Notes: a model not told the origin generated them from the letters alone. Counted from the first letter of the stretch, positions 40,291-50,563 are shown. The stretch is DNA of 64,000 nucleotides from Thecamonas trahens ATCC 50062 (GCF_000142905.1 NW_013657625.1:49756-113755), one strand, 5' to 3'. Numbers and translations are program-made.

Positions 40291-41583
40291 ATGTCCGACT
40301 CTTGGTGGTCCGACTCGGACGAGGCGCCGCGGCGGCGCAAGCGCCAGAGCCGGCGCAACAAGACACGGGCTGCCCGACGGAGCGAGGCAGTTGTGAGCAA
40401 GCCAGTGGGAGAGGCGAAGAAGAAGCGGAAGAAGAAGAAGAAGTCTGTCCAAGACCGCCCTCGCGAGGCCGCTACCCCGGCCTCGGCCTCAGACTCGACC
40501 GCCGAGTTCTTCACCGCCCCCGACGAGCTGCCGATCCCCGGGCGATCCCTCTGCCTCGACCCTGCTCCGGGGCAGAGCGGGAGCAACAGGTCCAAAGGGA
40601 GAAAGACGCGTCGTAGTGGCCGCTCTCGTCAGAGGGAGGCTTCTCGAAAAGTGCAAGGTGCCAGTGCACTTGCTGCCGATAGTCCAGCTCGAAGGCGGAG
40701 GCGGCACCGCGACGGCGGCGAGAGTAGCAAGGCTAAGGCAGCCATGCATGCCGACTCTGTCGGGACGCAGACGAGCAAGGCTGTGGCGGAGAGTGCCGCA
40801 GAGTGGGATCCGCTCAAAGATCTGGATTCTGAGCAGCGGGAGGCGTTTGCAGCGATGAAGGCGCTGGTGCCGCAGCTGGCTGCCGAGGCTGATCCGCCGG
40901 TGGATCTGAGTGATGCCAAGGTCCTCGCCTTTGCCACCGACGCAACATACTGCAGATATCTCCGAGCGCGTGGGTACTCGGCAGAGAAGGCAGCCAAGAT
41001 GCTTGTGGGCACGCTGGTGTGGCGGGCCGAGTACAAGCCTGAGGAGATCACGCTCGAGGAGGTGTGGGAGGAGCTGGAGAACGAAGGCAAGATGTACCTG
41101 TCGGCGCACAAGGATCGCGAGGGGCGGCCTGTGGTGTACATGAAGCCGGGCCACGACAACACCACCGATCGCATTGTCAAGGTCAAGTACCTGGTGTATG
41201 TGCTGGAGAAGGCGCTGGGCTCGATCACCACCCCGGGTATCGAGACCATGACCTGGGTCATTGACTTTAAGGGCTACAAACAGCTCGCGGGTATGAAGAA
41301 CATCCGAGTCTCCAAAGACACAGCCTCGGTCCTGCAAAACCACTACCCAGAGCGGCTGGGCAAGGTCTTTATGTGCAACCAGCCGTGGGTCTTCAACATC
41401 TTCTGGGGTGCCGTCCGCCCGTTCATCGACAAGAACACCGTGGCCAAGGTCTCGTTCCTCGGTTCCGACTACGCACCCATCGCTGAGGTCATCGAGCCAT
41501 CCGAGCTTGAGGTTGACTACGGCGGCAAGGTGGTGTACAACTACGACATCGACGAGTACGCCTCGTTCTTGCAGAGCGCGTAA
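40291..41583 (+). CDS. Sec14-like CRAL-TRIO lipid-transfer protein
   Basis: 430 aa, no intron. The first ~150 residues are basic and Ser/Lys-rich. A CRAL-TRIO N-terminal helical segment ('RYLRARGYSAEKAAKMLVGTLVWR') leads into the CRAL-TRIO lipid-binding domain (about 260-420: 'REGRPVVYMKPGHDN', 'ETMTWVIDFKGYK', 'NHYPERLGKVFMCNQPWVFNIFWGAVRPFID', 'VSFLGSDY'). Such proteins exchange phosphatidylinositol and another lipid between membranes. No GOLD, spectrin or RhoGAP domain follows. The stop lies 9 bp from the convergent phosphatase stop. Confidence 0.9.
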   Translation: MSDSWWSDSDEAPRRRKRQSRRNKTRAARRSEAVVSKPVGEAKKKRKKKKKSVQDRPREAATPASASDSTAEFFTAPDELPIPGRSLCLDPAPGQSGSNRSKGRKTRRSGRSRQREASRKVQGASALAADSPARRRRRHRDGGESSKAKAAMHADSVGTQTSKAVAESAAEWDPLKDLDSEQREAFAAMKALVPQLAAEADPPVDLSDAKVLAFATDATYCRYLRARGYSAEKAAKMLVGTLVWRAEYKPEEITLEEVWEELENEGKMYLSAHKDREGRPVVYMKPGHDNTTDRIVKVKYLVYVLEKALGSITTPGIETMTWVIDFKGYKQLAGMKNIRVSKDTASVLQNHYPERLGKVFMCNQPWVFNIFWGAVRPFIDKNTVAKVSFLGSDYAPIAEVIEPSELEVDYGGKVVYNYDIDEYASFLQSA

Positions 41584-41592
41584 ACGCGCTGG

Positions 41593-42587
41593 CTACTCGT
41601 CCGAGTCCGACTCGGAGTACGATGGCTCGGGCTCGAGCCGCAGAATGAGAGTCTCGCGCTCCGCACTCGTAATCAACGCGGCGGCAGGCGGGTCAGCAGC
41701 CTCGAGCGCATCCAGAAGCCCATCAAGCGCGGCGCACGGATACGGCCCGGTCGCCAGGAAGAGCTCGCCGCGCACATGCGCCCAGGCAACCGCCTTGCCG
41801 CCGAAGATATCGTCAGCTTCGGTAAGGCGGACAACAAGCCGGAGGGGGCAAGCCATGCCCGCTCGCTCAGCCGAAGGAAGTGAACTCCGCCATCGACGGC
41901 CAGCGCGAGTGTCGACCGCAGCTGGGCGTTGCCGAGCGAGTAGCCCGTGAGATGGAAGATGACGTGGTAGTGCGAGACCGAGGCAGCGACAGGCTCAGGT
42001 TGGTCCATCATCCACGCCAGCCAAGCATCCATCCGAGAAGCAAAGACCGCGTCGGGCTCGTCGTAGGGAGCAGCTAGGTACCGCTCTCGCGAAGCTTCCC
42101 AATCGTCACCGTCGTCTGCGTCAGGCCCGGTGTACCACCAGACCGGGCCAGGCAGCGACGAGGTATCGAGGCCCGGAAATGCAGCAGCAAGGAGATGAGG
42201 CGGCGATCCGATGTCATCCGAGCCCGAGACAGCTTCGCGGCCGAGATCATTGAGCACCACTCGAGTGTGGGCCCAGTTCGGGTGCGCCGGACGTGTGGCG
42301 ACGATGGGCGCGTCCGGGAAGACCAGCAGCGCTGTCTGAATGGCGCGCGAGAGCGGCGAGACGATGATGAGCGGCGGTGGGGCAATAGCAGCCAGATCAG
42401 CATTTGCTGCGGCGGTCGCTTGCGCCTGACCGTGCTCAGTCAGCGGTGCATCGTGGACCATGGGATCATGCGGCTCTGGCGAATGCTGCGCCGCATTGTA
42501 GACCGACTGGGCATGGCGGACAAAGTGGACGACCTTGACTAACTCGGCACTGGCGAGCTCAGCCACTGCCTGCAGTCCTGCATCCAT
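41593..42587 (-). CDS. Histidine phosphatase (phosphoglycerate mutase-like), frameshifted
   Basis: About 331 aa when one base is restored. The start is the ATG at 42587; the upstream open frame has no ATG. The RHG-type motif 'VHFVRHAQS' (His25 the nucleophile), 'PLTEHGQAQA', 'IIVSPLSRAIQTALLVF' and the second catalytic His in 'SVSHYHVIFHLTG' place it in the histidine phosphatase superfamily; substrate unknown. After 'LRLSERAWLAP' the frame turns Arg-rich. A gain of one base in the G5 run (C5 on the sense strand) near 41845 joins '..RLVVRLTEADDIFGGKAVAWAH..' and ends in an acidic 'SESDSDE' tail at 41593. A homopolymer miscall is likely. Confidence 0.78.
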
Positions 42588-42990
42588 AAGAGACGCAGAG
42601 ACGTAGCGACAGAGAGATGTTTGGTGTTGGAGGACGAGAGACTGGAGTTGATCGCTGTCTTGACTGTGGGCCAAGGTGAGACAATGACTGACCGACCAGA
42701 CAGCGCCACACCACCCACCACCTCATCGATCTGGATCCAGAGTAATGCTCAGATCATGGTCCCATTCCCCGACAAGAGTAACTGAGATATCCCGTGAACG
42801 CCAGATTGTTCACCTAGGATGATGCCAGAAGAGTGCCACCAGTGTCAGTAGTATGAGCGGCCAGCTGTGTCACCAGTCGGCGGACGGCGGTCGGCAGCGG
42901 CCGGCAGTCGGTGGGCGGCGGCGGTCGGCGGCCGACGACCACTCGACGCAGTTTGGCGAAGCAGGAGCGAGGCTGAGCGACGGGTGTTGA
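42588..42990. other. Divergent intergenic region, phosphatase / coiled-coil protein
   Basis: 403 bp with a 'ggcggcggtcggcagcggccggcagtcgg'-like region of overlapping short repeats just upstream of 42991. No motif recognised. Confidence 0.6.
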
Positions 42991-45900
42991 ATGAAGTCCC
43001 TCAAACGGATGTTTGGCGGGGGCAGGGAGAGCACAGAAGAGGGAGGGGATGGAGGGAGTGGTGGCAGTGGTAGAGGTGGGGATGAGTCTGGTCGGTCAGG
43101 TCGCAGGCCGTCGTCGTCGTCGTCTGCCCATGCTCCTCCGCCGTCATCGGCTGCTTCGCCTGGAAGCCACACGCCGCGGTCAGGTGGTTCCACTCCTGGT
43201 CGCACAGGGCAACGAGCTGGTGCAGCTGCTGGTGATGGTGGCAACTTGTTCTCTGGCATGAACGTCAAGGCCTCGCCGTCACAGTCGGCTGGGGATGCTG
43301 GTGCTGGCGGTGGTGGTGGCGGTGGCCGACCTCACAGAAACCGTCGTGTTGGTCATCCGGCAGAGGCCGGCTCGAGCCCCGCTGGCTCGCCGGCTGCAAG
43401 AGCAGCCAACTCATCGTTCTCTTTTCTCAACGAATCGGTCGATGAGGTTGGAGCGGGCAGGACTACGCCGCGGACGGATGGTCTGCCGCAGGACGCAAAC
43501 TCATCATTCTCCTTCATCGGGAAGGAGAGCCATGCGGCTTCACCGAGGCACGAGATGGACAGGCACGAGTCAGTGACGCCCGAAAGGACCCGTCCCACCC
43601 CTGTCGCCGGAGATGAAGCTTCTGCACAGGGCTCGGCTGTTCGCAAGACTCGCACGTCCGCATCCAAGCGCGGCCGCGAGAGCAGCAAGGCCGATGCACC
43701 CTGGCTTCCCGATCACCTGCGTGGCAAGCCCCGCGCCGAGTACACCCGCGAGGAGAAGAAGCTGGTGACCAAGCTCAAACGCGAGTATGCTCGATCACGC
43801 AAGGAGAGACTTGCGTCTCGTGAACCAGAGCCAGTTCCGGAGACAGAGCCCAAGCCCGAGACCGAGGCCGAGGCCGAACCGGCAGAGCCAAAGCCCGAGC
43901 CTGTCCCCGAGCCTGTCCCCGAGCCTATCCCCGAGCCTGAGCTCGAGTCCAAGGCCGAAGCAGAAGTCGCGCCTGCCTCTCCGTCAGAGCCAGGTCCAGA
44001 TGTGGCTGCCGAGCCTGACAGCAAGCCCAGTCCTGATGGCACAAGCCCAGAGCCTGAGCAAGTTGTTGAGTCCGGCGCTGGGCCTGTAGCTTTGGGTAGC
44101 GAGCTCCAAGAGCTCAGCTGTCCGCACAGTGACGAGTCGCCGCTCGACAAGTTTGTGGCGAGCATCGAGGTGCTGTCTCTCGAGATGAAGGAGCTAATGG
44201 CGGGCAAGGCAGCAGCCGAGACCGACCGTCTGGCGGTGTACGAGACGCTGCTCGAGTTGGCACAACGGCTTGCGACGACCGAGGAGGAGCAGGCTCGGGC
44301 AATTACCGCCGAAGCGTATGAGGACGCCGATGCCCTGTCGATCAAAATGGGTGAGATCCAGATCGAGATGGAGCAGGTCCAGGCCCGCGGGCGCGGCTTT
44401 GTGGCCACGTCGCAGCAGCTGTTGGCGACGCTGCAGACGATCGAAGCGCGGGCACTCAGGGTCCAGGCCGAGGCGCGCGACGCCTTGGTCCAGCACACTA
44501 CCCAGCAGCGTGTGGCCATGGACGAGGTCCTGCGCGAGTCGCGCGAGGCCATTGCGGATGAGGAGGAGAGGCTAGAGAAGATGCAGATCCAGGTGGCGCG
44601 GAGCCGGTCGCATCTCGAGCTCGACCGCGAGCACGTCAGTTCAGAGCGCGAGGCGCTCAAAGCCAAGATCAAGGCCAAGACCCAGGCGTCCGAGGAGCGG
44701 GTTGTGCAACTCCAGAGTCAGCTAGCTGTGGCCAACGACGAGGTTGCCGAACTAGCGGCGCTGCTGGCGGCCAAGCGCGAGGCTGCCGCAGCGCTAGCGC
44801 AGTCAGTGACTGAGGCCCAAGACCGGCTGGCCGACATTGTCGCCCGATTTGACAAGGAGTCAGTCGAGGTCCAAGCCAAGGAGGATGCGCTGGCAAGCGA
44901 AGCCGAGAGCCTGGATGCCGAGGAGCAGGCTGTTGCCTCGGCGGCGGCCAAGCTTGATGAGCAGCGGCAAGCGCTGTCGGCGCGCGAGGCCGAGTTTGAG
45001 GCTGCGCTGGGTGGGACCGAAGCTGCCCTGGTTGACCTCGAGCTGGTGACCCGGATGGCGGGGACGGAGGCCCGGGCAGTTGAGGCTGCCGCCGCCATCC
45101 TCGCCTCGTACGCCACGTGGGAGAGCGAGGAGGAGGCCGCGGTGGAGGCGTCGGCTGGAAACCGCGCATTTGTTCAGGCGCGCGTCTCAGAGCTTGCCGC
45201 CGGCGTGGCCGCGAGCCAGGCCCGAGTCTCGCGGCTCCGCGAAGACATTCTGGTCAAGGAGGTGGCGCTGCCAGGGCTAGTGGCTGACAAGGAGCTCGCT
45301 GTCTCGTCGCGGCAGTTTAAGGATGCAGCGCGGCTGGCGGCGGCGATCAAGGACACCGAGGCTGCTGTGGCGTCGCACCAGACCGAGTTGGAGACGCTGC
45401 AAGCCACGCTCGACACCGACCAGTCCGAGCTCAACGAACTCAAGCGTGAGCTGGCGACAGCCAACATGGCGGTCGACGCCGCACGCGCAGAGTCGGATGC
45501 ACGCAAGCTGGCACGGCTCCACCAGCTCGCCACCGAGCTGATTGACGGTCTCGGCGGCACACCATCAGTGGTGCCGCTGGTCCGCTCGGTCGCCATCCAC
45601 GCCAAGGCGCTCACCACTCAGCGTCCCGAGCTTACTGCTGCTGCACCCGACTTTGATGCAGCGGTAACTGCTGCGCTGGCCGCCGCCAACACTGGCACCA
45701 CCGCCGATGCCGATGCCGATGCCGGCGCAGAGGCGGAGGCAGAGGCTGCGACTGATGTGGAGGCGGAGGAGAACGAGGCCGAGACAGGCGAGATGGAGGC
45801 GGATGTTGTGGCGGACGATGGTGCCGAGGACAGGTGTGATGGAGGTGACACGGTTGACGCCGACCAATCTGACGCCGCTGAGCTGGAGCCCGACCAACCG

Positions 45901-46098
45901 GACGCCGAAGAGCCGGATCCGCAGATGGAGGGCTGGCGTGCCGAACGTGACGCCGCAACCGAGAAGCTCGTCGAGCTTGAAGCCGAGCTGGAGGAGCTCG
46001 TTGCGCTTGAAGCCTTTGAAAAGTGCGATGTCAAGCAGGGCGAGATCGATGCAGTCTCTGCTGACATTGCGCGACTCGACGAGCTCCTTCAGGAATGA
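42991..46098 (+). CDS. Large coiled-coil protein with Pro-Glu repeat, function unknown
   Basis: 1035 aa, no intron. Residues 1-240 are Gly/Ser/Pro-rich and carry a twice-used 'NSSFSF' phrase. 'WLPDHLRGKPRAEYTREEKKLVTKLKREYARSRKERL' forms a basic helix near 235-270. A (E/P) run of 'PEPVPEPVPEPIPEPE' type follows (about 280-325), then a long continuous coiled coil (about 370-855). Near 770 'SRQFKDAARLAAAIKDTEAAV' resembles a UVR-type helical hairpin. An acidic stretch (about 900-970) and a short coil end the protein. Likely a cytoskeletal or scaffolding protein; no family is recognised with confidence. Confidence 0.82.
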   Translation: MKSLKRMFGGGRESTEEGGDGGSGGSGRGGDESGRSGRRPSSSSSAHAPPPSSAASPGSHTPRSGGSTPGRTGQRAGAAAGDGGNLFSGMNVKASPSQSAGDAGAGGGGGGGRPHRNRRVGHPAEAGSSPAGSPAARAANSSFSFLNESVDEVGAGRTTPRTDGLPQDANSSFSFIGKESHAASPRHEMDRHESVTPERTRPTPVAGDEASAQGSAVRKTRTSASKRGRESSKADAPWLPDHLRGKPRAEYTREEKKLVTKLKREYARSRKERLASREPEPVPETEPKPETEAEAEPAEPKPEPVPEPVPEPIPEPELESKAEAEVAPASPSEPGPDVAAEPDSKPSPDGTSPEPEQVVESGAGPVALGSELQELSCPHSDESPLDKFVASIEVLSLEMKELMAGKAAAETDRLAVYETLLELAQRLATTEEEQARAITAEAYEDADALSIKMGEIQIEMEQVQARGRGFVATSQQLLATLQTIEARALRVQAEARDALVQHTTQQRVAMDEVLRESREAIADEEERLEKMQIQVARSRSHLELDREHVSSEREALKAKIKAKTQASEERVVQLQSQLAVANDEVAELAALLAAKREAAAALAQSVTEAQDRLADIVARFDKESVEVQAKEDALASEAESLDAEEQAVASAAAKLDEQRQALSAREAEFEAALGGTEAALVDLELVTRMAGTEARAVEAAAAILASYATWESEEEAAVEASAGNRAFVQARVSELAAGVAASQARVSRLREDILVKEVALPGLVADKELAVSSRQFKDAARLAAAIKDTEAAVASHQTELETLQATLDTDQSELNELKRELATANMAVDAARAESDARKLARLHQLATELIDGLGGTPSVVPLVRSVAIHAKALTTQRPELTAAAPDFDAAVTAALAAANTGTTADADADAGAEAEAEAATDVEAEENEAETGEMEADVVADDGAEDRCDGGDTVDADQSDAAELEPDQPDAEEPDPQMEGWRAERDAATEKLVELEAELEELVALEAFEKCDVKQGEIDAVSADIARLDELLQE

Positions 46099-46199
46099 AC
46101 GCTACGGGTCACAGCACGCGCGCATGTCAGCTCGTCGCAAGTCGCTTCATGTCGCCCAGCCCAGGCCTCCGCTCTTCGGCACCAAAGCCAACGGTGGCA

Positions 46200-47024
46200 A
46201 TGCTCTCTCTCACCAGACATAGTCTTCGTAGAGCATTCATGTCAGCAGTAGCTACAGCAGGCGGAGAAGGCGGGAGTGAGCAGCCGCGGAAGCCGCGGAA
46301 GCCGCGGCGGCGAAAGGCAGAAGATCCGGCACGGGCGGCAGGGAGTCGGGCCAAGAAAGCCAAGACGGTGACAGCCAAGCCATCGTGGAAGATCCCGACA
46401 GGAGGAGTTGCCAAAGGTGATGATGGTGAGCCGCGATGCTGGTGGGGCGTGTCTGCGCCAGAGTACGTGGCGTACCACGACAATGAATGGGGCAAGTACC
46501 GCGGACCGGACGATCGAAGCGACAACGAGCTGTTTGAGATGTTCGTACTCGAGAGCTTCCAGTCGGGCCTCTCCTGGCTTACCATCCTCCGCAAGCGCGA
46601 CGGCTTCCGCAAAGCGTTTGATGGCTTTGACTTTACGAAAGTGGCCGAGTACGACGCCGAGAAAGAGGCCGAGCTGGTGGCCAACGCTGACATTATCCGC
46701 CATCGCGGCAAGATCCGGGCCGCCATCGCCAACGCCAACGCCCTGAAAGCTGTTGTCGACGAGTTTGGTTCGTTTGATGCGTATCTCCGCAGCATGCTCG
46801 GCGCGTGGACGCCCGAGTGCGCGTTGGCGGCGCCCAAGACGGTGCTTGAAGACGCGATGGAGAGCAAGACGGCCGAGTCGGAGGCGCTGGCCAAGGATCT
46901 GAAGAAGCGCGGGTTCAAGTTCATGGGCCCGACGACGGCGTACGCGTTTCTGCAAGCGACCGGCTTTGTCAACGACCACGTCCCGGGCTGTGTGTGCCAC
47001 CCGGCCAGCGGCGGCGGCTCGTAG
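46200..47024 (+). CDS. tag: DNA-3-methyladenine glycosylase I (Tag type) with added N-terminus
   Basis: 274 aa from the ATG at 46200. A Tag domain covers the last ~185 residues: 'RCWWGVSAPEYVAYHDNEWG', 'ELFEMFVLESFQSGLSWLTILRKRDGFRKAF', 'IIRHRGKI', 'LKKRGFKFMGPTTAYAFLQATGFVNDH' and the final 'CVCH'. Cys and His residues at the positions of the Tag zinc site are kept. It removes alkylated bases such as 3-methyladenine from DNA. The ~90-residue extension starts 'MLSLTRHSLRRAF', which looks like a mitochondrial presequence, then a basic NLS-like 'RKPRKPRRRK'; a second ATG at 46239 would omit the presequence. An in-frame ATG at 46095 overlaps the previous stop and is less likely. Tag is mainly bacterial, so ancient transfer is possible. 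Confidence 0.88.
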   Translation: MLSLTRHSLRRAFMSAVATAGGEGGSEQPRKPRKPRRRKAEDPARAAGSRAKKAKTVTAKPSWKIPTGGVAKGDDGEPRCWWGVSAPEYVAYHDNEWGKYRGPDDRSDNELFEMFVLESFQSGLSWLTILRKRDGFRKAFDGFDFTKVAEYDAEKEAELVANADIIRHRGKIRAAIANANALKAVVDEFGSFDAYLRSMLGAWTPECALAAPKTVLEDAMESKTAESEALAKDLKKRGFKFMGPTTAYAFLQATGFVNDHVPGCVCHPASGGGS

Positions 47025-47027
47025 CCA

Positions 47028-48230
47028 CTACTTGGGTGGGTTGAGGAAGATGAACTCGCGGAGGACCATGCCCTCAAACTCACGGGTAGCCGACGCCTCG
47101 TCTGCACCAGTCACACTCACCATGAGCGTGGCTGGGTCGTAGAAGCGATAGCTCCAGGGAGCGGCGATAAATGTCTTGACGATCATGCGAAGGATCCAGG
47201 GAATGGCGGAGAGGATGTCAAACTTGTCGATCCACGACGAGTGCTCCCACACCATCGAAGCAAAGACGTCCGAGCCAGGTACGGCAAGCGACTGGCCGGC
47301 AAGCGCCTTGCCCGAGAGGTTGAGCGCGGTTCCGTGCGGCACAACATACCCGGTGTCGTCCTTGACCTCGTTCGACGTAGCACACGAGTTGTCTGTTGTC
47401 ACCGCCACCAATTCCGAGTCGACGATGAGGGCGCCGAAGGAAATCCACTGCGAGCCATAACTCGGAGGCGTAAGGAAAGAGACGTATGCGAGCGAAGCAT
47501 GGTCCGAGTCAAACTTTGCGAGCGACCAGGTGTTGGCGATCTTATGGGCCTTGACGTTCTGCAGGAGGCGCGAGACAAAGCCGCGGCCCGAGAGGACCAG
47601 CGTCGAGCCATCGGCCAGGACGAGTTCGCCGGAGACCTGAGCGCGAGCCATGGGGAAGACGTTGCGGCAGTAGGGAGCCGAGGTTGCGTCTGGCGAGTCG
47701 AGGTCGGCCTCGGGCTCGACGCCAAAGACCACCTTGCCGTCGGATATCATGAACGACGGCGAGTCTGCGGTAAAGGTAGCCCGCAGATCGCCGATAGCGT
47801 TCCCACCGGAAGCCGGAAGCGCGACCTTGTACTCTGCGCGGGTGGAACCATCATCAGCGGCGGGGACATACTTGAAGACGTGCTTGCCGATGGCCATGGA
47901 CCGACGGGAGTCGTCAAGACGGATGTCCTTGCGGGCAAACTTTGCCGACCACTGCAGTGGGCTCTCTGAGCCGCGAGCCTTTGCCAACGCCGGACCAGGA
48001 CAGATCTTGAGGTTGACGCCCGGCTGATGTGTGTACATGCCAACAGAAGAGACGATGGACTGGATGAAGATGACCGATCCGTCGTTGTTGAAGATGATGA
48101 ACGTGCCCGTCTCCAAGTAGTCGGCATCGTCCAGCAGGTGGGTAGTCAGTGGCTCTCCGTCAGCAATGTCCTCCAGTTCCGTTACCACCTCCTCTGCTTT
48201 CCATCCCCGTACAGGTGCTCCAGCAGCCAT
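47028..48230 (-). CDS. SVF1: Svf1-like protein (survival factor 1 family)
   Basis: 400 aa. The N-terminal 'ETGTFIIFNNDGSVIFIQSIVSSVGMYTHQPGVNLKI' and the two-lobed beta-rich body ('LSGRGFVSRLLQNVKAHKIANTWSLAKF', 'DGSTLVLSG') match the fungal Svf1 family, lipocalin-like proteins linked to ceramide transport and survival under oxidative or cold stress. The first ~25 residues, before 'WKAEEVVTELE', are short. The ATG at 48230 is used; the open frame continues upstream but reads Ser/Pro-rich with no ATG. The stop is 3 bp from the Tag stop. Confidence 0.82.
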   Translation of the reverse strand: MAAGAPVRGWKAEEVVTELEDIADGEPLTTHLLDDADYLETGTFIIFNNDGSVIFIQSIVSSVGMYTHQPGVNLKICPGPALAKARGSESPLQWSAKFARKDIRLDDSRRSMAIGKHVFKYVPAADDGSTRAEYKVALPASGGNAIGDLRATFTADSPSFMISDGKVVFGVEPEADLDSPDATSAPYCRNVFPMARAQVSGELVLADGSTLVLSGRGFVSRLLQNVKAHKIANTWSLAKFDSDHASLAYVSFLTPPSYGSQWISFGALIVDSELVAVTTDNSCATSNEVKDDTGYVVPHGTALNLSGKALAGQSLAVPGSDVFASMVWEHSSWIDKFDILSAIPWILRMIVKTFIAAPWSYRFYDPATLMVSVTGADEASATREFEGMVLREFIFLNPPK

Positions 48231-48773
48231 TGGGAGTAGTCGGGTGGGGTGGAAGGGGGGGGAAGGCGGTCGGTTGGTTGAGAACAGCTGCAGCGAAGCC
48301 AAGTCGTGCGATCAGAGAAAAAGGCCGGGTCAAACCCAGGTCATGGGATGGGTGTGAGTGTGAGGTGTAGCGATGGATATCTTACGGATTTATTGTTGTT
48401 AGATAATGAGATATGTGTTTGGAGAAGGGTTTGGGAGGATTGAGTGATGATGACGTGGGTTGCTGATGTGTGTGACGATGTGTGTGTGATGTGTTTGACG
48501 AGATGGTAAAGTTGGTCGGACGTTGTTGGGGAACGTAGCTGTGATGTGATGGTGCACACGATGGTGCACTCGATTTAAAGGGTAGGAGGATGGATCGATC
48601 AAGTTGAGGAGGTGTGTATGTATGTGTATCGTGGAGATGTGGTGGATGCAGCCGAAGTTGTTGACGGCTGCCGAATTTATTTGTGTGCAGCCCCTGTGCC
48701 CCGTGGTGCGGGAGGACAGGAAGGCTGTACACTTGACCCTCTGCACACCTAGCCCGTGCAAAGGCTTGAAAGG
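48231..48773. other. Divergent intergenic region, Svf1-like / ACR3
   Basis: 543 bp of relatively AT-richer DNA with TG-rich sequence (48410-48500), a twice-used 'gatggtgcac' near 48550 and an 'atttaaag' box near 48574. The box would be about 200 bp upstream of the ACR3 ATG, so its role as a TATA element is only a guess. Confidence 0.5.
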
Positions 48774-50026
48774 ATGTCGTGGTCAAGTAGCTCTACGGCT
48801 AGTGAGTCCGGGACAACCCAGTGGGAGTGCTCTGAGACGGGCACTTCGTCGACAGCAATGGGGACGGAGACATCGACGACCTCGATTGGGAAAAAGAGCG
48901 CCCTGGGCTGTTTCGGGACCTACCTGCCGTTGTGGGTAGTGGCATGCATGGTTGTCGGCGCGACGATCGGGTCGTTGTGGCCAGAGGTGGCGGAGAGGCT
49001 TGATGAGGCGACAGTGGAGCAGGTCTCGCTCCCGGTTGCTGTCCTCATCTGGATCATGGTCGTTCCCATGGCGCTCACGGTTGACTTTGATGCCATCCTT
49101 GGCGTCTTCCGATTCCCGCGCGGCCTCCTGGTCACAACGGCCGTCAACTGGCTCGTTCAGCCGTTCCTTATGTACGGCCTCGCCACGCTGTTTTTCAGGC
49201 CATCTACACGTCGGTTGTGAACGATGTGTTGGCGAAGGAATATGTGGCAGGCGCTGTCATCCTCGGCGGCTCGCCGTGTACAGCGATGGTCTTTACGTGG
49301 TCAGTCCTTGCCCGCGGCGATGGTGCGTACACCCTCGTCCAGGTCGCGCTCAACGATGCGCTCATCTTTGTGCTTTATGCGCCGACGATGTTCCTTCTTC
49401 TCTCGGCATCCGACATCCACGTGCCGTACATCACAGTCGTCATAGCGGTCCTTGTCTTTGTGGCCGTCCCCTTTGCCTTTGGCTTTGTCGTTCAGAAGTT
49501 CACCCCGTGGGCTGACTCTCTCGCCCGTATCCTCAAGCCGTTCACCATCGTCGCCCTCCTCGCCACCCTCCTGATCATCTTTGTCTTTCAGGGTGAGCGC
49601 TTGACCGATCGCTGGACAGACGTTCTTCTCATCGCCGTCCCGCTCACCCTGCAGACCTATCTGGTCTTTGCCATCGCAGCTGTCCTCGCCTGGTACGCCC
49701 GGCTTCCGTTCAATGTGGCTGCGCCTGCGACCTTTATCTCCGCTTCCAACTTTTTCGAGCTCGGCGTCGCCGTTGCCATCGCCTCGTACGGCCTTGATTC
49801 CGGTGCCGTGCTTGTCAATGTGGTCGGCGTTCTCGTCGAGGTTCCCATCATGCTTTCGCTTGTCTGGTCCATGAAGAAGGCGCACTCTATATTTGATGCG
49901 CGAGCCGGCCCGGCGAGTGACCATGATTCGGACATTTCGTCCGAGGCATCGCCAAAGGACTATGGGTACAGTGAGGACACGATATACGATGCGTCGGCGT
50001 CGTCAGGTGGCGCTTCATCGAGTTAA
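48774..50026 (+). CDS. ACR3: ACR3-type arsenite efflux transporter, frameshifted
   Basis: About 417 aa when one T is restored. The N-terminal ~40 residues are Ser/Thr-rich and cytosolic, then 'FGTYLPLWVVACMVVGATIG' opens the transporter. Ten helices follow, including 'NWLVQPFLMYGLATLFF', 'GGSPCTAMVFTWSVLARGD' (the conserved Cys of ACR3) and 'QVALNDALIFVLYAP'. ACR3 pumps arsenite out of the cell using the membrane potential. At 49190-49195 the T5 run shifts the frame: 'LFFRPSTRRL*' is expected to read 'LFFQAIYTSVVNDVLAKEYVAG', which a sixth T gives. The C-terminal tail is Ser/Asp-rich. Confidence 0.87.
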
Positions 50027-50563
50027 ACCCAGAGCCTCTCTTGTGCCGTGATGGAGATAGACGCCAGCTGCGGCCGCTGGAATACATGAATCAAAGATCG
50101 AATGCGGCAGTATGGCAACAAAGTGAGTCTGCAAGTTATGAGAACAGTTGACGTCATTGTACAAAGTGGCGTATCCCTCGTTGGTCACTCGTACTCGTTC
50201 TGACTGTCCGACTGACCACCGACAGAGGCGGACCGGACCGACTGCTCGATCAACACCGCCACGTTGCCACAGCCGACAGGTCACACTGCCACAGGGTCCA
50301 CAGATCTACAGAGGCACAACCACTTCTCTTCCCCCCCCCCTCCCTCCTCTTCCCTCNNNNNNNNNNNNNNNNNNNNNNNNNNNNNNNNNNNNNNNNNNNN
50401 NNNNNNNNNNNNNNNNNNNNNNNNNNNNNNNNNNNNNNNNNNNNNNNNNNNNNNNNCGACTACCCTCCCGTCGGTCCCGTCCCAACGTAATAACCCCCCC
50501 CCTACCCCCCCCCACCCCCCCCCCCGACCCCCACCCCTCCTCCCTCCACCCCTCCACCCAGCC
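50027..50563. other. Intergenic region ACR3 / golgin-like gene with assembly gap
   Basis: Contains the N-gap and C-rich runs on both sides (50330-50340, 50490-50530) just before the next ATG. No coding frame seen. Confidence 0.7.
50357..50456. other. Assembly gap, 100 N
   Basis: Round-number N-run bordered by pyrimidine-rich sequence. Confidence 1.

Noticed and set aside
46095..46199. Upstream ATG of the Tag gene overlapping the previous stop (ATGA)
   Set aside because: Operon-style overlap is not expected in this genome, and the added 35 residues show no conserved feature; the ATG at 46200 starts a presequence-like segment.
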